A model generated the notes under the pieces. The model saw nothing but the letters and a program-made list of their open reading frames with translations. It ran no database searches and was not told where the DNA came from. This document shows positions 7,844 to 16,711 of a DNA stretch of 64,000 bases, piece after piece. The stretch spans positions 62,001 through 126,000 of the forward strand of contig NZ_JAAEDM010000002.1 of the NCBI RefSeq assembly GCF_018129065.1, written 5' to 3'. Position 1 is the first letter of the stretch; each line of letters begins with the position of its first letter. The translations under genes and the position numbers were made by a program. Origin of the DNA: Neoroseomonas soli (lineage in GTDB: Bacteria > Pseudomonadota > Alphaproteobacteria > Acetobacterales > Acetobacteraceae).

Positions 7844-9016
7844 ATGCGCACCCAGGTCGGTATCATCGGGGCCGGGCCGGCGGGGCTGCTGCTGGCGCAG
7901 ATGCTGCACCAGCGCGGCATCGACAGCGTGGTGCTGGAGGCAAAGCCGCGCGCCTATGTCGAGGGCCGCATCCGCGCCGGGCTGCTCGAACAGGGTTCGG
8001 TCGACACACTGACCGAGGCCGGCGTCGCCGATCGCCTGCATCGCGAAGGCCTGGTGCATCACGGGCTGCATCTGCGCTTCGGCGGGGTGGATCACCACAT
8101 CGACCTCTCGCGCCTCACCGGCGGCAAGGCCGTGACCATCTACGGCCAGCAGGAGGCGGTGAAGGACATGATCGCCATCCGCCTCGCCGCCGGACTGCCG
8201 CTGTGCTTCGAGACGGAGGACGTCGCGGTCCACGACATCGCCTCGACCCGCCCGCGCGTCACCTTCCGCCATGAGGGGCGCGCGCAGGCGCTGGACTGCG
8301 ACGTCATCGCCGGCTGCGACGGCTTCCACGGCATCTGCCGACCATCCATCCCGGCCGCCGACCTGCGCATCTTCGACCGCACCTATCCCTTCGCCTGGCT
8401 CGGTATCCTCGCTCGCTCGCGGCCGATGTCGGAGGAACTGATCTACGCTCGCCACGCGCGCGGCTTCGCGCTCGCAACCATGCGCAGCACCAGCGTCAGC
8501 CGCCTCTACCTGCAATGCACGCCGGAGGAGGATCTCGCGCAATGGTCCGACGAACGCATCTGGTCGGAACTGCGCACGCGCCTCGGTGCGGCTGACGGGG
8601 AACTGGAGGAAGGTCCGATCCTGCAGAAGGGCGTCACCGCCATGCGCTCCTTCGTCGCCGAGCCGATGCGCCACGGGCGCCTGTTCCTGGCGGGCGATGC
8701 CGCGCACATCGTGCCGCCGACGGGTGCCAAGGGCATGAACCTCGCCATCGCCGACGTGCGCGTGCTGGTGCGCGCGCTGGAGGCCTTCTTCGTCGGCAGG
8801 GGGGAGGCGCTGATGGACGCCTATTCCGCCACCTGCCTCGATCGCATCTGGAAGGTGCAGCGCTTCTCCTGGTGGATGACGCAATTGCTGCACCGCTACG
8901 ACCAGGAAGACGCCTTCGAGGAACGGATCCGCAAGGCGGAACTCGACTACCTCGCGTCTTCGGTCGCGGAGCAGACCACGCTGGCCGAAAACTATGTCGG
9001 GCTGCCGCTGGACTGA
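7844..9016 (+). CDS. pobA: 4-hydroxybenzoate 3-monooxygenase
   Basis: FAD monooxygenase converting 4-hydroxybenzoate to protocatechuate with NAD(P)H and O2. The 390-residue length equals that of characterised PobA. Visible motifs: N-terminal FAD fold GIIGAGPAGL (GxGxxG at residues 9-14), the PobA-typical RIRAGLLEQGSVDTL stretch, YGQQEAVKDM, the GD-type second motif GCDGFHG, and the FAD-ribityl motif GDAAHIVPPTGAKGMNLA. The ATG follows GGGGAAGCGGGG. No PobR-like regulator and no protocatechuate genes are adjacent; the gene sits alone between the IS remnant and an opposing dehydrogenase gene. Confidence 0.95.
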   Translation: MRTQVGIIGAGPAGLLLAQMLHQRGIDSVVLEAKPRAYVEGRIRAGLLEQGSVDTLTEAGVADRLHREGLVHHGLHLRFGGVDHHIDLSRLTGGKAVTIYGQQEAVKDMIAIRLAAGLPLCFETEDVAVHDIASTRPRVTFRHEGRAQALDCDVIAGCDGFHGICRPSIPAADLRIFDRTYPFAWLGILARSRPMSEELIYARHARGFALATMRSTSVSRLYLQCTPEEDLAQWSDERIWSELRTRLGAADGELEEGPILQKGVTAMRSFVAEPMRHGRLFLAGDAAHIVPPTGAKGMNLAIADVRVLVRALEAFFVGRGEALMDAYSATCLDRIWKVQRFSWWMTQLLHRYDQEDAFEERIRKAELDYLASSVAEQTTLAENYVGLPLD

Positions 9017-9090
9017 CGCGCGCCACGCCTTCGTGCGGAAGGCATCGCGCGCGGGACCGGTCGCGGGGCTATCCGCAGGTCGGGACCGCG

Positions 9091-10068
9091 TCAGCCGCGC
9101 GCGGCGAGCACCGCCTCGACGACCTCCTGCACCTCCAGCGCCTCGCGCAGCGTGGCGAGGTGGTGCGCCTGCCCGCGCGTCATGGCCGCGACGCCATCCA
9201 GCTGGTGGCGCAGCACCATCGGGCGCATGCGCTCGTTCGGCACCGCGTCCGGGGCGGCGGACCACACGCCGTCGGCGGCACGACGCTCGGCGAAGGACCA
9301 GTCGCGCAGGCGGATGGCGCCGGTGGGGCCTTCCAGCACCCAGGCATTGTGGTCGTCCGCCAGCGTGGTGCCGACGCCGCCCGACAGCGTGACGGGCACG
9401 CCGCCCGCCGTGAGTCGTGCGGCGATGGCGGTTTCCGAACGGCCCGGCGCGGCGAAGGTGGCGCGCGCCGCCTCCAGCGCCAGCGGGCCGAGCTGCCGCC
9501 GCGTCAGGAACAGGAAGTGCGAGACGACCTCGCGCGTGAAGCCGCCCTGTTCCGGCCGGTCGAGCCAGGTCACCGCGTCGCGCTGCCATGAGCGGGGCCA
9601 GGCGGCGAAGGCGACGGTCACGGACAGCTCGCGCGGCTCGCCCACCACGCCTTCCGCGCGCCACGTGCCGAGTTGCGCGACCGCCGGCGAGGACGCCATC
9701 GGGAAGTTCACCGCCCCGCGCGCGCCGGAGGCCTCCGCCGCCGCAACGAAGGCGCGCGCCTCCTCCGTGCTCACCGCCAGCGGCTTCTCGAGGAACGCCG
9801 CCTTGCCCGCGGCGAACGCCGCCTTGGCGTGGGCGAGGTGAAAGGCGGGCGGCGAGGCGACATAGAGGCAGTCGCAGGCCGCGATCACCGCCTCCGCCGA
9901 GGCCAGCATCGGCACGCCGGGCACGGCGGCGGCAAGCCGCGCCGCCGCCTCGGGCGCGGGATCCCAGACGCCGACCAGGCGCACCTGCTCGTGCTCCGCC
10001 GCAAAGCGCGCGAGCCGCTCCCCCATGATGCCGAAGCCGACGATGCCGAGGCCGATACGATCCGCCAT
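9091..10068 (-). CDS. Gfo/Idh/MocA family oxidoreductase
   Basis: 325-residue NAD(P)-dependent dehydrogenase of the glucose-fructose oxidoreductase/inositol dehydrogenase family. The N-terminal Rossmann motif GIVGFGIMGERLA (residues 8-20) and the family signature EKPLAVSTEEARAFVAAAEA (with the conserved Glu-Lys-Pro) are present. The C-terminal substrate domain is about 200 residues. Substrate is unknown; no sugar transport or kinase genes are close. It is divergent from a crotonase gene with an 86-nt shared upstream region. Confidence 0.9.
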   Translation of the reverse strand: MADRIGLGIVGFGIMGERLARFAAEHEQVRLVGVWDPAPEAAARLAAAVPGVPMLASAEAVIAACDCLYVASPPAFHLAHAKAAFAAGKAAFLEKPLAVSTEEARAFVAAAEASGARGAVNFPMASSPAVAQLGTWRAEGVVGEPRELSVTVAFAAWPRSWQRDAVTWLDRPEQGGFTREVVSHFLFLTRRQLGPLALEAARATFAAPGRSETAIAARLTAGGVPVTLSGGVGTTLADDHNAWVLEGPTGAIRLRDWSFAERRAADGVWSAAPDAVPNERMRPMVLRHQLDGVAAMTRGQAHHLATLREALEVQEVVEAVLAARG

Positions 10069-10154
10069 GTCACTTACCTCCGCGGGTACAGCGCCTGTAT
10101 CGCCGCCCTCGGGGGCGCGGTCTATCCTCCGCGCGCTTCACGCGCGAGGAACCC

Positions 10155-10952
10155 ATGTCCGAGACCGAACCGCCCGTCCTGCTGACGCTCGAAGGCGCCG
10201 TCGCGCGCCTGGTGTTCAATCGCCCGCATCGCCGCAATGCCATGAACTCCGCGATGGGGGATGCGCTGGACGCCGCGCTCGCGACCCTGGAGGCCGACCC
10301 GGGGACGCGCGTCGTCGTCGTCTCGGGCGCGGGCGGGCATTTCTGCGCGGGTCTCGACCTCGGCGAGGTGGGATCCCAGGACAGCGAGGCCGAACGCCTG
10401 GCCGCGGCGCAGGAACGCAACCGGAAGATCGGCGAGCGCTACCGCAGGCTCAGCGCGCTGCCCAAGGTGGTGGTCGCGGCGGTGCAGGGTGCCGCGCATG
10501 CGGGCGGCCTCGGCTGGGTCTGCGCGGCGGATATTGCAATCGCCTCGGCCGATGCGCGCTTCTGCGCGCCGGAGACGCTGCGCGGCCTGGTGCCGGCGCA
10601 GATCCTGCCTTGGATGGTACGCCGCATGGGGCGCAGCGCGGCGACGCGCATGGTGCTGCGCGCCGATGTGATCGATGCCGCGGAAGCGCTGCGGCTCGGC
10701 CTGGTGCATCAGGTGGCGTCGGATGCCGCGGCGCTGAATTCGGCGGTCGAGGCCGTGCTGGCGGACATTCGCAAGGGCGCGCCGACGGCCATCGCCGAGA
10801 CCAAGGCACTGATCGCCGCGCTCGGGCCGCTGGCGCCGGAAGGCTATGCCGAGGCGGGCGCGCTGGCCTTCGCCCGCTGCGCTGCGGGGGAGGAGGCGCG
10901 CGAGGGCATCACCGCCTTCCAGCAGAAGCGGGCGCCGCGCTGGGCTTCCTGA
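10155..10952 (+). CDS. Enoyl-CoA hydratase/isomerase family protein
   Basis: 265-residue crotonase-fold protein. Oxyanion-hole strands are visible at GAGGHFCAGLDL and GAAHAGGLGWVCAADIAIASADARF, and the second catalytic carboxylate is retained in APETLRGLVPAQ (Glu). The first carboxylate of classical crotonase is replaced (GGLGWV instead of GGxxE). This pattern occurs in methylglutaconyl-type hydratases and other non-hydratase crotonases, so the exact reaction is open. Monocistronic, divergent from the Gfo/Idh/MocA gene. Confidence 0.87.
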   Translation: MSETEPPVLLTLEGAVARLVFNRPHRRNAMNSAMGDALDAALATLEADPGTRVVVVSGAGGHFCAGLDLGEVGSQDSEAERLAAAQERNRKIGERYRRLSALPKVVVAAVQGAAHAGGLGWVCAADIAIASADARFCAPETLRGLVPAQILPWMVRRMGRSAATRMVLRADVIDAAEALRLGLVHQVASDAAALNSAVEAVLADIRKGAPTAIAETKALIAALGPLAPEGYAEAGALAFARCAAGEEAREGITAFQQKRAPRWAS

Positions 10953-11319
10953 CCCGCGCGGCGGGCGGCGCCCGACCCGCGCACCCGCCTGCCGGCTCCG
11001 CGTCATGAAGGATGCCACGGACTGCATCGGCGGCGTGGCGCCGAGCGCGGCGATCCAGGGCGTCGTGCCGCCGCGTGAGGCATCGCCGAAGGGCTGACCA
11101 CGTGCATGCCGGCCCCGATCTCCATGCAGCAGCATGGCCGATCCGCGCGCGACCGGGGAGGGGGCGCCGCATGTGCGACTGCCGCGCGCCGATGCAGCCT
11201 GCCGCATCGGGCGGCACCGCGATGCGCCGCGAGAGGGGATTCGTTACGGCGGGGGCTTGCCTGGCCGGAGCGCCGGGTTTCTCATGCCGCACGACACGCG
11301 TCACAGGGAGAACCGAGAG
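10953..11319. other. 367-nt intergenic region before the peptide ABC operon
   Basis: I find no recognisable gene here. Several frames stay open because of the high GC content, but none has a convincing start with a ribosome-binding site or a familiar sequence. The last part (about 11230-11319) must carry the leader of the operon; a GGGAGAACCGAGAG stretch precedes the ATG at 11320. No clear promoter or terminator hairpin was identified. Confidence 0.4.
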
Positions 11320-12912
11320 ATGGGCTTCCGTCGCCTGCGCGCCGCCTTCCTCGCCGCCGTCGTCGCCACCGTGCCGGTTGCGGCGACGACCTTCCCCGCC
11401 GCCGCGCAGCAGCGCCCGCTGGTCTGGGGCGACACGCTGCCGGCGACGCTCGACCCCCACGCGGTCTTCGACGTGCCGAGCCAGTTCGTGCTGCTCAACG
11501 TCTATGACGGGCTCTATCGCTACCAGGGCAACCCGCCGCAACTCCTGCCCTGGCTGGCGGAGAGCCACACCACCAGCGCCGACGGCCTGACCTGGGAATT
11601 CACCCTGCGGGAAGGCATCAGGTTCCACGACGGCAGCGACATGACGGCGGAGGACGTCGTCTATTCCTTCCGCCGGCTGCTCGCGATGAACCGCGCGCCG
11701 GCCGCCGCCTTCGCGCCCGTCCTGCGGGCCGAGAACGTGACTGCGGCGGGCCCGCGCACGGTGCGCTTCGTGCTCTCCAGCCCCTATGCGCCGTTCCTTT
11801 CCGCCATTCCATTGGTCGCCATCGTCAACCCGCGCGCCATCGCGCCGCATGTCGCGAACAATGACTGGGGCGCGGGCTGGCTCGCGGTGAACGGCGCCGG
11901 GTCGGGTGCCTACCGCATCGACCCGTCGAACTACCAGGCGCGGGTCTCGCTCGATCTGGCGCGCTTCCCTGGGCACTTCATGGGCTGGACGCACAACCAG
12001 CGGCCGATCGAGCAGGTGCGCGCACGGCCGGTGCTCGAGACCTCGACCCGCGTCCTGGCGCTGCTGCGGGGCGAGATCGACGCGACGGATTCCTACCTGC
12101 CGACCGACCAGGTGGAGCGGGTCGAGCGCAACGCCCGCACGCGCGTCGCGCGCGACGAGAGCATGCGCGTCTTCATCATCCGCATGAACAACCGCAAGCC
12201 GCCCTTCGACAATCGCGACGCGCGGCTCTGCTTCGCCCATGCCTTCAACTACCAGGGCTTCAACGAGGTGATCCTGAAGGGCCTGGTGGTGCGCAACGGC
12301 GGCCCCAATCCGAACAACCTCTGGGGCAATCCGTCGGACTTGCAGCCCTATGCATTCAACCTCGACCTGGCGCGCCAGCATTGCGACCGGGCCCGCGCCG
12401 CCGGCGCGCCGCTGAACCGCGAGATCGAGATCCACATCCAGTCGGAACTCGAGCAGACCGTGCAGGCGGCGCAGATGTTCCAGGCGGACCTGCGCCGCGT
12501 CGGCATCAACCTGCGCATCGTGCCGAGCACCTGGGCGAACATCACCGGCGCGACCGGACAGCCGCAGACCACGCCCGACATGTGGGTACACTGGGTCTCC
12601 ACCTACTTCGTGGATCCGGAGAACTGGGTCGGCCAGATGTACGACAGCCAGTTCCACGGCACCTGGAAGGCCAGCGCCTGGTACACGAATGCGGAGGTGG
12701 ACACGCTGCTGCGGCGCGCGCGGGCGAGCCTGGACCGCGGCGAGCGGGAGCGGCTCTACCAGCAGGCGACGCGGCAGGTCGTGGCCGATAGCCCGGACAT
12801 CTGGGTCTACAACACGTTGAACCTGCGCGGCCTGTCGCGGCGAGTGCAGGGCTACCAGTTCTCGCCGGTCGGCTCGGGCGGCGAGATCCGCCTGATGTCG
12901 CTGGAGAACTGA
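11320..12912 (+). CDS. Peptide/nickel-type ABC transporter substrate-binding protein (family 5)
   Basis: 530-residue extracytoplasmic solute-binding protein family 5 (DppA/OppA-like). The signal peptide runs from MGFRRLRAAFLAAVV to about PAAAQ at residue 29. Family landmarks follow: the DTLPATLDPHAVFD start, FTLREGIRFHDGSDMTAEDVVYSFRRLL (the family-5 signature, near residues 96-125) and the C-terminal FVDPENWVGQMYDS and WYTNAEVDTLLRRAR. It is the first gene of an importer operon followed by two permeases and two ATPases. Given the HyuB/HyuA enzymes downstream, the ligand is likely a peptide or cyclic amide rather than nickel (inference). Confidence 0.92.
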   Translation: MGFRRLRAAFLAAVVATVPVAATTFPAAAQQRPLVWGDTLPATLDPHAVFDVPSQFVLLNVYDGLYRYQGNPPQLLPWLAESHTTSADGLTWEFTLREGIRFHDGSDMTAEDVVYSFRRLLAMNRAPAAAFAPVLRAENVTAAGPRTVRFVLSSPYAPFLSAIPLVAIVNPRAIAPHVANNDWGAGWLAVNGAGSGAYRIDPSNYQARVSLDLARFPGHFMGWTHNQRPIEQVRARPVLETSTRVLALLRGEIDATDSYLPTDQVERVERNARTRVARDESMRVFIIRMNNRKPPFDNRDARLCFAHAFNYQGFNEVILKGLVVRNGGPNPNNLWGNPSDLQPYAFNLDLARQHCDRARAAGAPLNREIEIHIQSELEQTVQAAQMFQADLRRVGINLRIVPSTWANITGATGQPQTTPDMWVHWVSTYFVDPENWVGQMYDSQFHGTWKASAWYTNAEVDTLLRRARASLDRGERERLYQQATRQVVADSPDIWVYNTLNLRGLSRRVQGYQFSPVGSGGEIRLMSLEN

Positions 12913-12922
12913 GCGGGGATCG

Positions 12923-13936
12923 GTGGCGCTCTACGTCCTTCGCCGGCTACTGCTCGCGCTGCCGGCGCTGTTCGGGCTGGTCATCCTGACCTTCGTGCTG
13001 TCCCGCGTCGTGCCGGGGGATCCGGCCGCGACGCTGGCGGGCGATGCCGCGACGCCGGCGCAACTCGCCGAGATCCGCGCGCAATACGGGCTGGACCGGC
13101 CAATCATGGAACAAGCCGTGATCCATGTGCGGCAGGTGCTGACGGGGGATTTCGGCCGCAGCATCTTCTCCGGCCGCCCGGTGACGGAGGAGATCGCCCA
13201 GCGCCTGCCCGCGACGCTGGAACTGACCTTCGCAGCCTTGCTGTTGGCGGTGCTGCTCGGCGTGCCGCTGGGGCTGGTGGCGGCACTGAACCACAATGGG
13301 CCGGTGGACCACCTGGTGCGGCTGCTTTCCGTCGGCGGGCTTGCCATCGCCTCCTTCTGGCTGGCGATCATGCTGCAGTTGGTCTTCTCGATGGATCTGG
13401 ACGTGCTGCCGCTGCGGGGCAGGGTGGATGTCGCGATCGGGTTGCCGCCGCGGGTGACCGGCTTCCTGCTGGTCGACAGCCTGGTCGCCGGCCGGCTCGA
13501 CATGTTCGGCGATGCACTTAGGCATCTCGCCCTGCCGGCGATCACGCTGAGCCTGCCTGGGCTTGCCACCATCGCGCGCTTTACCCGTTCGGGCGTGCTG
13601 GAGACGTTGCAGAAGGACTTCGTGCTCTATGCCCGCGCCGCCGGATACGGGCGCGTGAGGCTCGCCGCCATCTACGTGCTGCGCAATGCGGTGACGCTGG
13701 TGGTGACGCAGGTCGGGCTGCTCTTCGGCGCGCTGATCTCGGGCGCGGTGGCGGTGGAGGCGATCTTCGACTGGCCGGGCCTCGGCACCTATGCGGTCCA
13801 GGCGATCCTTTCCTCCGACTACAAGGCGCTGCTCGCGGTCACGCTGGTGGTCGGTGTGGTCTACGCCGTCGTCAACGTTCTGGTGGACGTCGCGCAGGCA
13901 CTGATCGACCCGCGCGTCGCGGAGGACGCGGGGTGA
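12923..13936 (+). CDS. Peptide-type ABC transporter permease (DppB-like)
   Basis: 337-residue inner-membrane permease starting at a GTG. It begins with the DppB-type MALYVLRRLLLALPALFGLVILTFVLSRVVPGDPA, has about six hydrophobic segments, and carries the EAA-type loop (ETLQKDFVLYARAAGYGRVRLAAIYVLRNAV) that contacts the ATPase, then EAIFDWPGLGTYAV. It starts 10 nt after the binding-protein gene and overlaps the next permease by 4 nt (GTGA). Confidence 0.94.
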   Translation: MALYVLRRLLLALPALFGLVILTFVLSRVVPGDPAATLAGDAATPAQLAEIRAQYGLDRPIMEQAVIHVRQVLTGDFGRSIFSGRPVTEEIAQRLPATLELTFAALLLAVLLGVPLGLVAALNHNGPVDHLVRLLSVGGLAIASFWLAIMLQLVFSMDLDVLPLRGRVDVAIGLPPRVTGFLLVDSLVAGRLDMFGDALRHLALPAITLSLPGLATIARFTRSGVLETLQKDFVLYARAAGYGRVRLAAIYVLRNAVTLVVTQVGLLFGALISGAVAVEAIFDWPGLGTYAVQAILSSDYKALLAVTLVVGVVYAVVNVLVDVAQALIDPRVAEDAG

Positions 13937-14775
13937 CGGCGCTGCGCCACCTGCTGAGGGACCCGGTCGCCGCGCTCGGCCTGCTGATCGTGATCCTCGC
14001 TGTCGTGATTGCGATCTTCGCGCCCTGGATCGCGCCCTATCCGGAGGACGCCTTCGAGAGCCACCTGATGCAGCGCCTGCGTCCGCCCTCGGTGGATTTC
14101 CCGTTCGGAACGGACAATCTGGGGCGGGACATCCTTTCGCGCGTCATCCTCGGCACGCGGAATGCGCTGCTGGTGGCTGTCGCGGTGGTGGTCGCGGCCA
14201 TGGCGATCGGCGTGCCGATCGGGCTTGCCGCTGGCTGGAAGGAAGGCTGGCTGTCGGAGACGTTGATGCGCGTGACGGACGTCTTTCTTGCCGTGCCGCA
14301 ATTGATCCTGGCGCTGGCGCTCGGCCAGTTGGTCGCGCCGGGGATCGGTGCGGCGATGGTCGCGTTGGCCCTGACCTACTGGCCCTTCTTCGCCCGCACC
14401 GTCTACGCCGAGACGCGACGGTTGCGCAGTGCACTGTTCGTGGACGCGCTCGCGGGCATCGGGGCGAGCCCCACGCGAATCCTGTTCCTGCATGTCCTGC
14501 CAAACGCCGCCCCGGCGGTGCTGGTGCGCGCGACGATCGGCATGGGTTTCACGATCCTGACGGCGGCGATCCTCGGCTTTCTGGGTGTCGGCGCGGCGCC
14601 GCCCTCGCCCGACTGGGGGCTCGCGGTGTCCGAGGCGCGGCAGCACCTGCCGGAAGCCTGGTGGTTCCCGACCTTTCCGGGACTTGCGATCCTGCTGCTG
14701 GTGCTGGGGTTCAACCTGCTCGGCGACGGGTTGCGTGATGCAGCCGACCCGCGCCTGCGACGGTCGCGCCGATGA
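13933..14775 (+). CDS. Peptide-type ABC transporter permease (DppC-like)
   Basis: 280-residue second permease, GTG start within the stop of the DppB-like gene. Typical DppC features are the short cytoplasmic N-terminus (LRHLLRDPVAALGLLIV), the periplasmic FGTDNLGRDILSRVILGTRNAL motif, and the coupling loop FVDALAGIGASPTRILFLHVLPNAAPAVLV. It overlaps the first ATPase gene by 4 nt (ATGA). Confidence 0.94.
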   Translation: MTALRHLLRDPVAALGLLIVILAVVIAIFAPWIAPYPEDAFESHLMQRLRPPSVDFPFGTDNLGRDILSRVILGTRNALLVAVAVVVAAMAIGVPIGLAAGWKEGWLSETLMRVTDVFLAVPQLILALALGQLVAPGIGAAMVALALTYWPFFARTVYAETRRLRSALFVDALAGIGASPTRILFLHVLPNAAPAVLVRATIGMGFTILTAAILGFLGVGAAPPSPDWGLAVSEARQHLPEAWWFPTFPGLAILLLVLGFNLLGDGLRDAADPRLRRSRR

Positions 14776-15743
14776 GCCCGCCCGTGCTGCAGGTGGAAGG
14801 CCTCGTCGTGCGCATGCGCACGGAAGGCGGCGTTGCGGAGATCCTCGACGATGTCGCGATCACCGTCCCGCGCGGCGGCACGGTCGGTGTGGTGGGGGAG
14901 AGCGGCTGCGGCAAGTCGACGCTGCTGCGTGCCATCCTGGGCATACTTCCCAAGGGCGCGGAGACGCCGCGCGGCAGCATCCTGTTCGAAGGGCGCGACA
15001 TCCTGGCGGACCACGCCGAATCCGCCCGCGGGCGCATCGGCTTCGTGCCGCAGGACCCGTATCTTTCGCTGAACCCGGTGTTTCGGGCGGGGGATCAGAT
15101 CCTCGAGATCATGCGTCGCCATGCGCCGGGTTCGCGGGCGGACCACAGGCGGCGGATCCTCGATCTCTTCCGTGCCGTGCAATTGCCCGATCCGGAGGCG
15201 GCGTTGCGGAAGTTTCCGCACCAGTTCTCCGGTGGGCAGCGGCAGCGCCTGCTCATCGCCGCGGCGCTTGCCTGCGACCCGGCGCTGGTGGTGGCGGACG
15301 AGCCGACCACGGCGCTCGACGTCACGACGCAGAGGGAAATCCTGGCGCTGCTGCGCGGCCTGGTGGTGGAGCGCGGCCTGTCGCTGTTGTTCGTCACGCA
15401 TGATTTCGGCGTGCTCGCCTCGGTCTGCGCGGAGGTGACGGTCCTCTATGCCGGCCGCGTGGCGGAGAACGGCCCGACGCGGGCCGTGCTCGACACGCCG
15501 CAGCATCCCTACACGCGGATGCTGCTCGCCTGTCACCCGGACCGCGCGACGGACCTGACGGGCATCCCCGGAACCGTGCCGGCGGCGACGGCGCAGCCTT
15601 CCGGCTGCCGTTTCCATCCGCGCTGCCCGATCATCCGCTCTGGCTGCCCGGTCGAGCCGCCGCCGCTGGAGGCACTTCCGGGCGGCCGTGCCGTGGCTTG
15701 CCCCTGGCACGCCGATGCGATCCCGGAGGCCGTGCATGGCTGA
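14772..15743 (+). CDS. Peptide-type ABC transporter ATP-binding protein (DppD-like)
   Basis: 323-residue ATPase. Walker A GESGCGKST is near residue 40, the signature FSGGQRQRLLIAAALA near 155, Walker B LVVADEPTTALD just after it, and the H-loop VTHDFGVLA. The C-terminal extension carries the OppD/DppD cysteine pattern (GCRFHPRCPIIRSGCP...ACPWH), which in relatives binds an iron-sulfur cluster. It pairs with the downstream ATPase to form a heterodimer. Confidence 0.94.
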   Translation: MSPPVLQVEGLVVRMRTEGGVAEILDDVAITVPRGGTVGVVGESGCGKSTLLRAILGILPKGAETPRGSILFEGRDILADHAESARGRIGFVPQDPYLSLNPVFRAGDQILEIMRRHAPGSRADHRRRILDLFRAVQLPDPEAALRKFPHQFSGGQRQRLLIAAALACDPALVVADEPTTALDVTTQREILALLRGLVVERGLSLLFVTHDFGVLASVCAEVTVLYAGRVAENGPTRAVLDTPQHPYTRMLLACHPDRATDLTGIPGTVPAATAQPSGCRFHPRCPIIRSGCPVEPPPLEALPGGRAVACPWHADAIPEAVHG

Positions 15744-16701
15744 GATCCTCGGTGCCTCGCGGCTGGTGGTGGATCTCGGCGCGCGCCGCGGCTTGCTGCG
15801 CCGTCGTGCCGGCGTGCGCGCGGTGGACGGCGTGGACCTCTCGATTTCGGCGGGCGGGACCTTCGGCATCGTCGGCGAGAGCGGCTGCGGCAAGACGACG
15901 CTCGCCCGTACGCTGCTCGGCTTGCAGCGGGAGGCGGCGGGCGAGATTCGGCTTGAAGGGCGCACGGTCTCCGGCCTCGGTCCCCATGCGGCGCGGCGGG
16001 CGCGGGGGACGATCCACTACGTCCACCAGGACCCCGGCGCGGCGCTGGACCCCTGGTGGCGTGTCGGCGCGACCTTGGCGGAGGGGCTGGCCATCCACGG
16101 CGTGACGAGCGGCCCCGAGCAGCAGGCGCGCATCGCGGAGACGCTCAGCGCGGTCGGCCTCGATGCCGCGCTGGCGGATCGCTACCCGCATGAACTCTCC
16201 GGAGGGCAGCAAAGGCGCATAGGCCTTGCGCGCATCCTGTTGCTGCGGCCGAAGGTGGTGATCCTGGATGAGCCGACGGCGGGGCTCGACCTTTCCGTTC
16301 AGGCGGCAGTGCTGCGGTTGCTGCGCGACCTGCGGGAAAGATTTGGGCTGACCTACGTGTTCATCTCGCATGATCTCTCGGTGGTGCGCCGCGTGTGCGA
16401 CCGGGTGGCGGTGATGTATCTCGGCCGGGTGGTGGAGGAAGGCAGCGCAACGACGCTCTTCGCCGAGCCGCGTCATCCCTATACCCGCGCGCTGATCGCC
16501 GCCGCGCCGCATCTCGACGGGCGGGAGAGTGGGCCGTCTCTCCCCGGCGACCCGCCCAGCCTGCGCGCCATTCCCACCGGCTGCCGCTTCCACCCGCGCT
16601 GCGCCATGGCAACGGCCGACTGCGCCGCGCGCGACCCCGTGACGGAGCCCGCCGGCCCCGGCCACAGCGTGGCCTGCCACCGCTGGCGGGATGCCGCCTG
16701 A
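15736..16701 (+). CDS. Peptide-type ABC transporter ATP-binding protein (DppF-like)
   Basis: 321-residue second ATPase, with the ATG at 15736 inside the preceding gene (8-nt overlap) and a CGGAGG ribosome-binding site ahead of it. Walker A GESGCGKTT, signature LSGGQQRRIGLARIL, Walker B VVILDEPTAGLD and H-loop ISHDLSVVRR are all present. The C-terminal cysteine-rich extension (GCRFHPRCAMATADC...ACHRW) is retained. It is followed after 10 nt by the HyuB gene, which ties the importer to the hydrolase pair. Confidence 0.94.
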   Translation: MAEILGASRLVVDLGARRGLLRRRAGVRAVDGVDLSISAGGTFGIVGESGCGKTTLARTLLGLQREAAGEIRLEGRTVSGLGPHAARRARGTIHYVHQDPGAALDPWWRVGATLAEGLAIHGVTSGPEQQARIAETLSAVGLDAALADRYPHELSGGQQRRIGLARILLLRPKVVILDEPTAGLDLSVQAAVLRLLRDLRERFGLTYVFISHDLSVVRRVCDRVAVMYLGRVVEEGSATTLFAEPRHPYTRALIAAAPHLDGRESGPSLPGDPPSLRAIPTGCRFHPRCAMATADCAARDPVTEPAGPGHSVACHRWRDAA

Positions 16702-16711
16702 AGGCAACACC

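Noticed and set aside
7319-9664. A very long open frame opposite pobA and the Gfo/Idh/MocA gene
   Set aside because: It lies antisense to pobA, with Arg/Ala/Pro-rich composition and no motif. It is a shadow frame.
10985-11207. Open frames on both strands in the 10953-11319 gap
   Set aside because: No ribosome-binding site, no recognisable domain and equally open alternative frames; typical shadows of high GC content.
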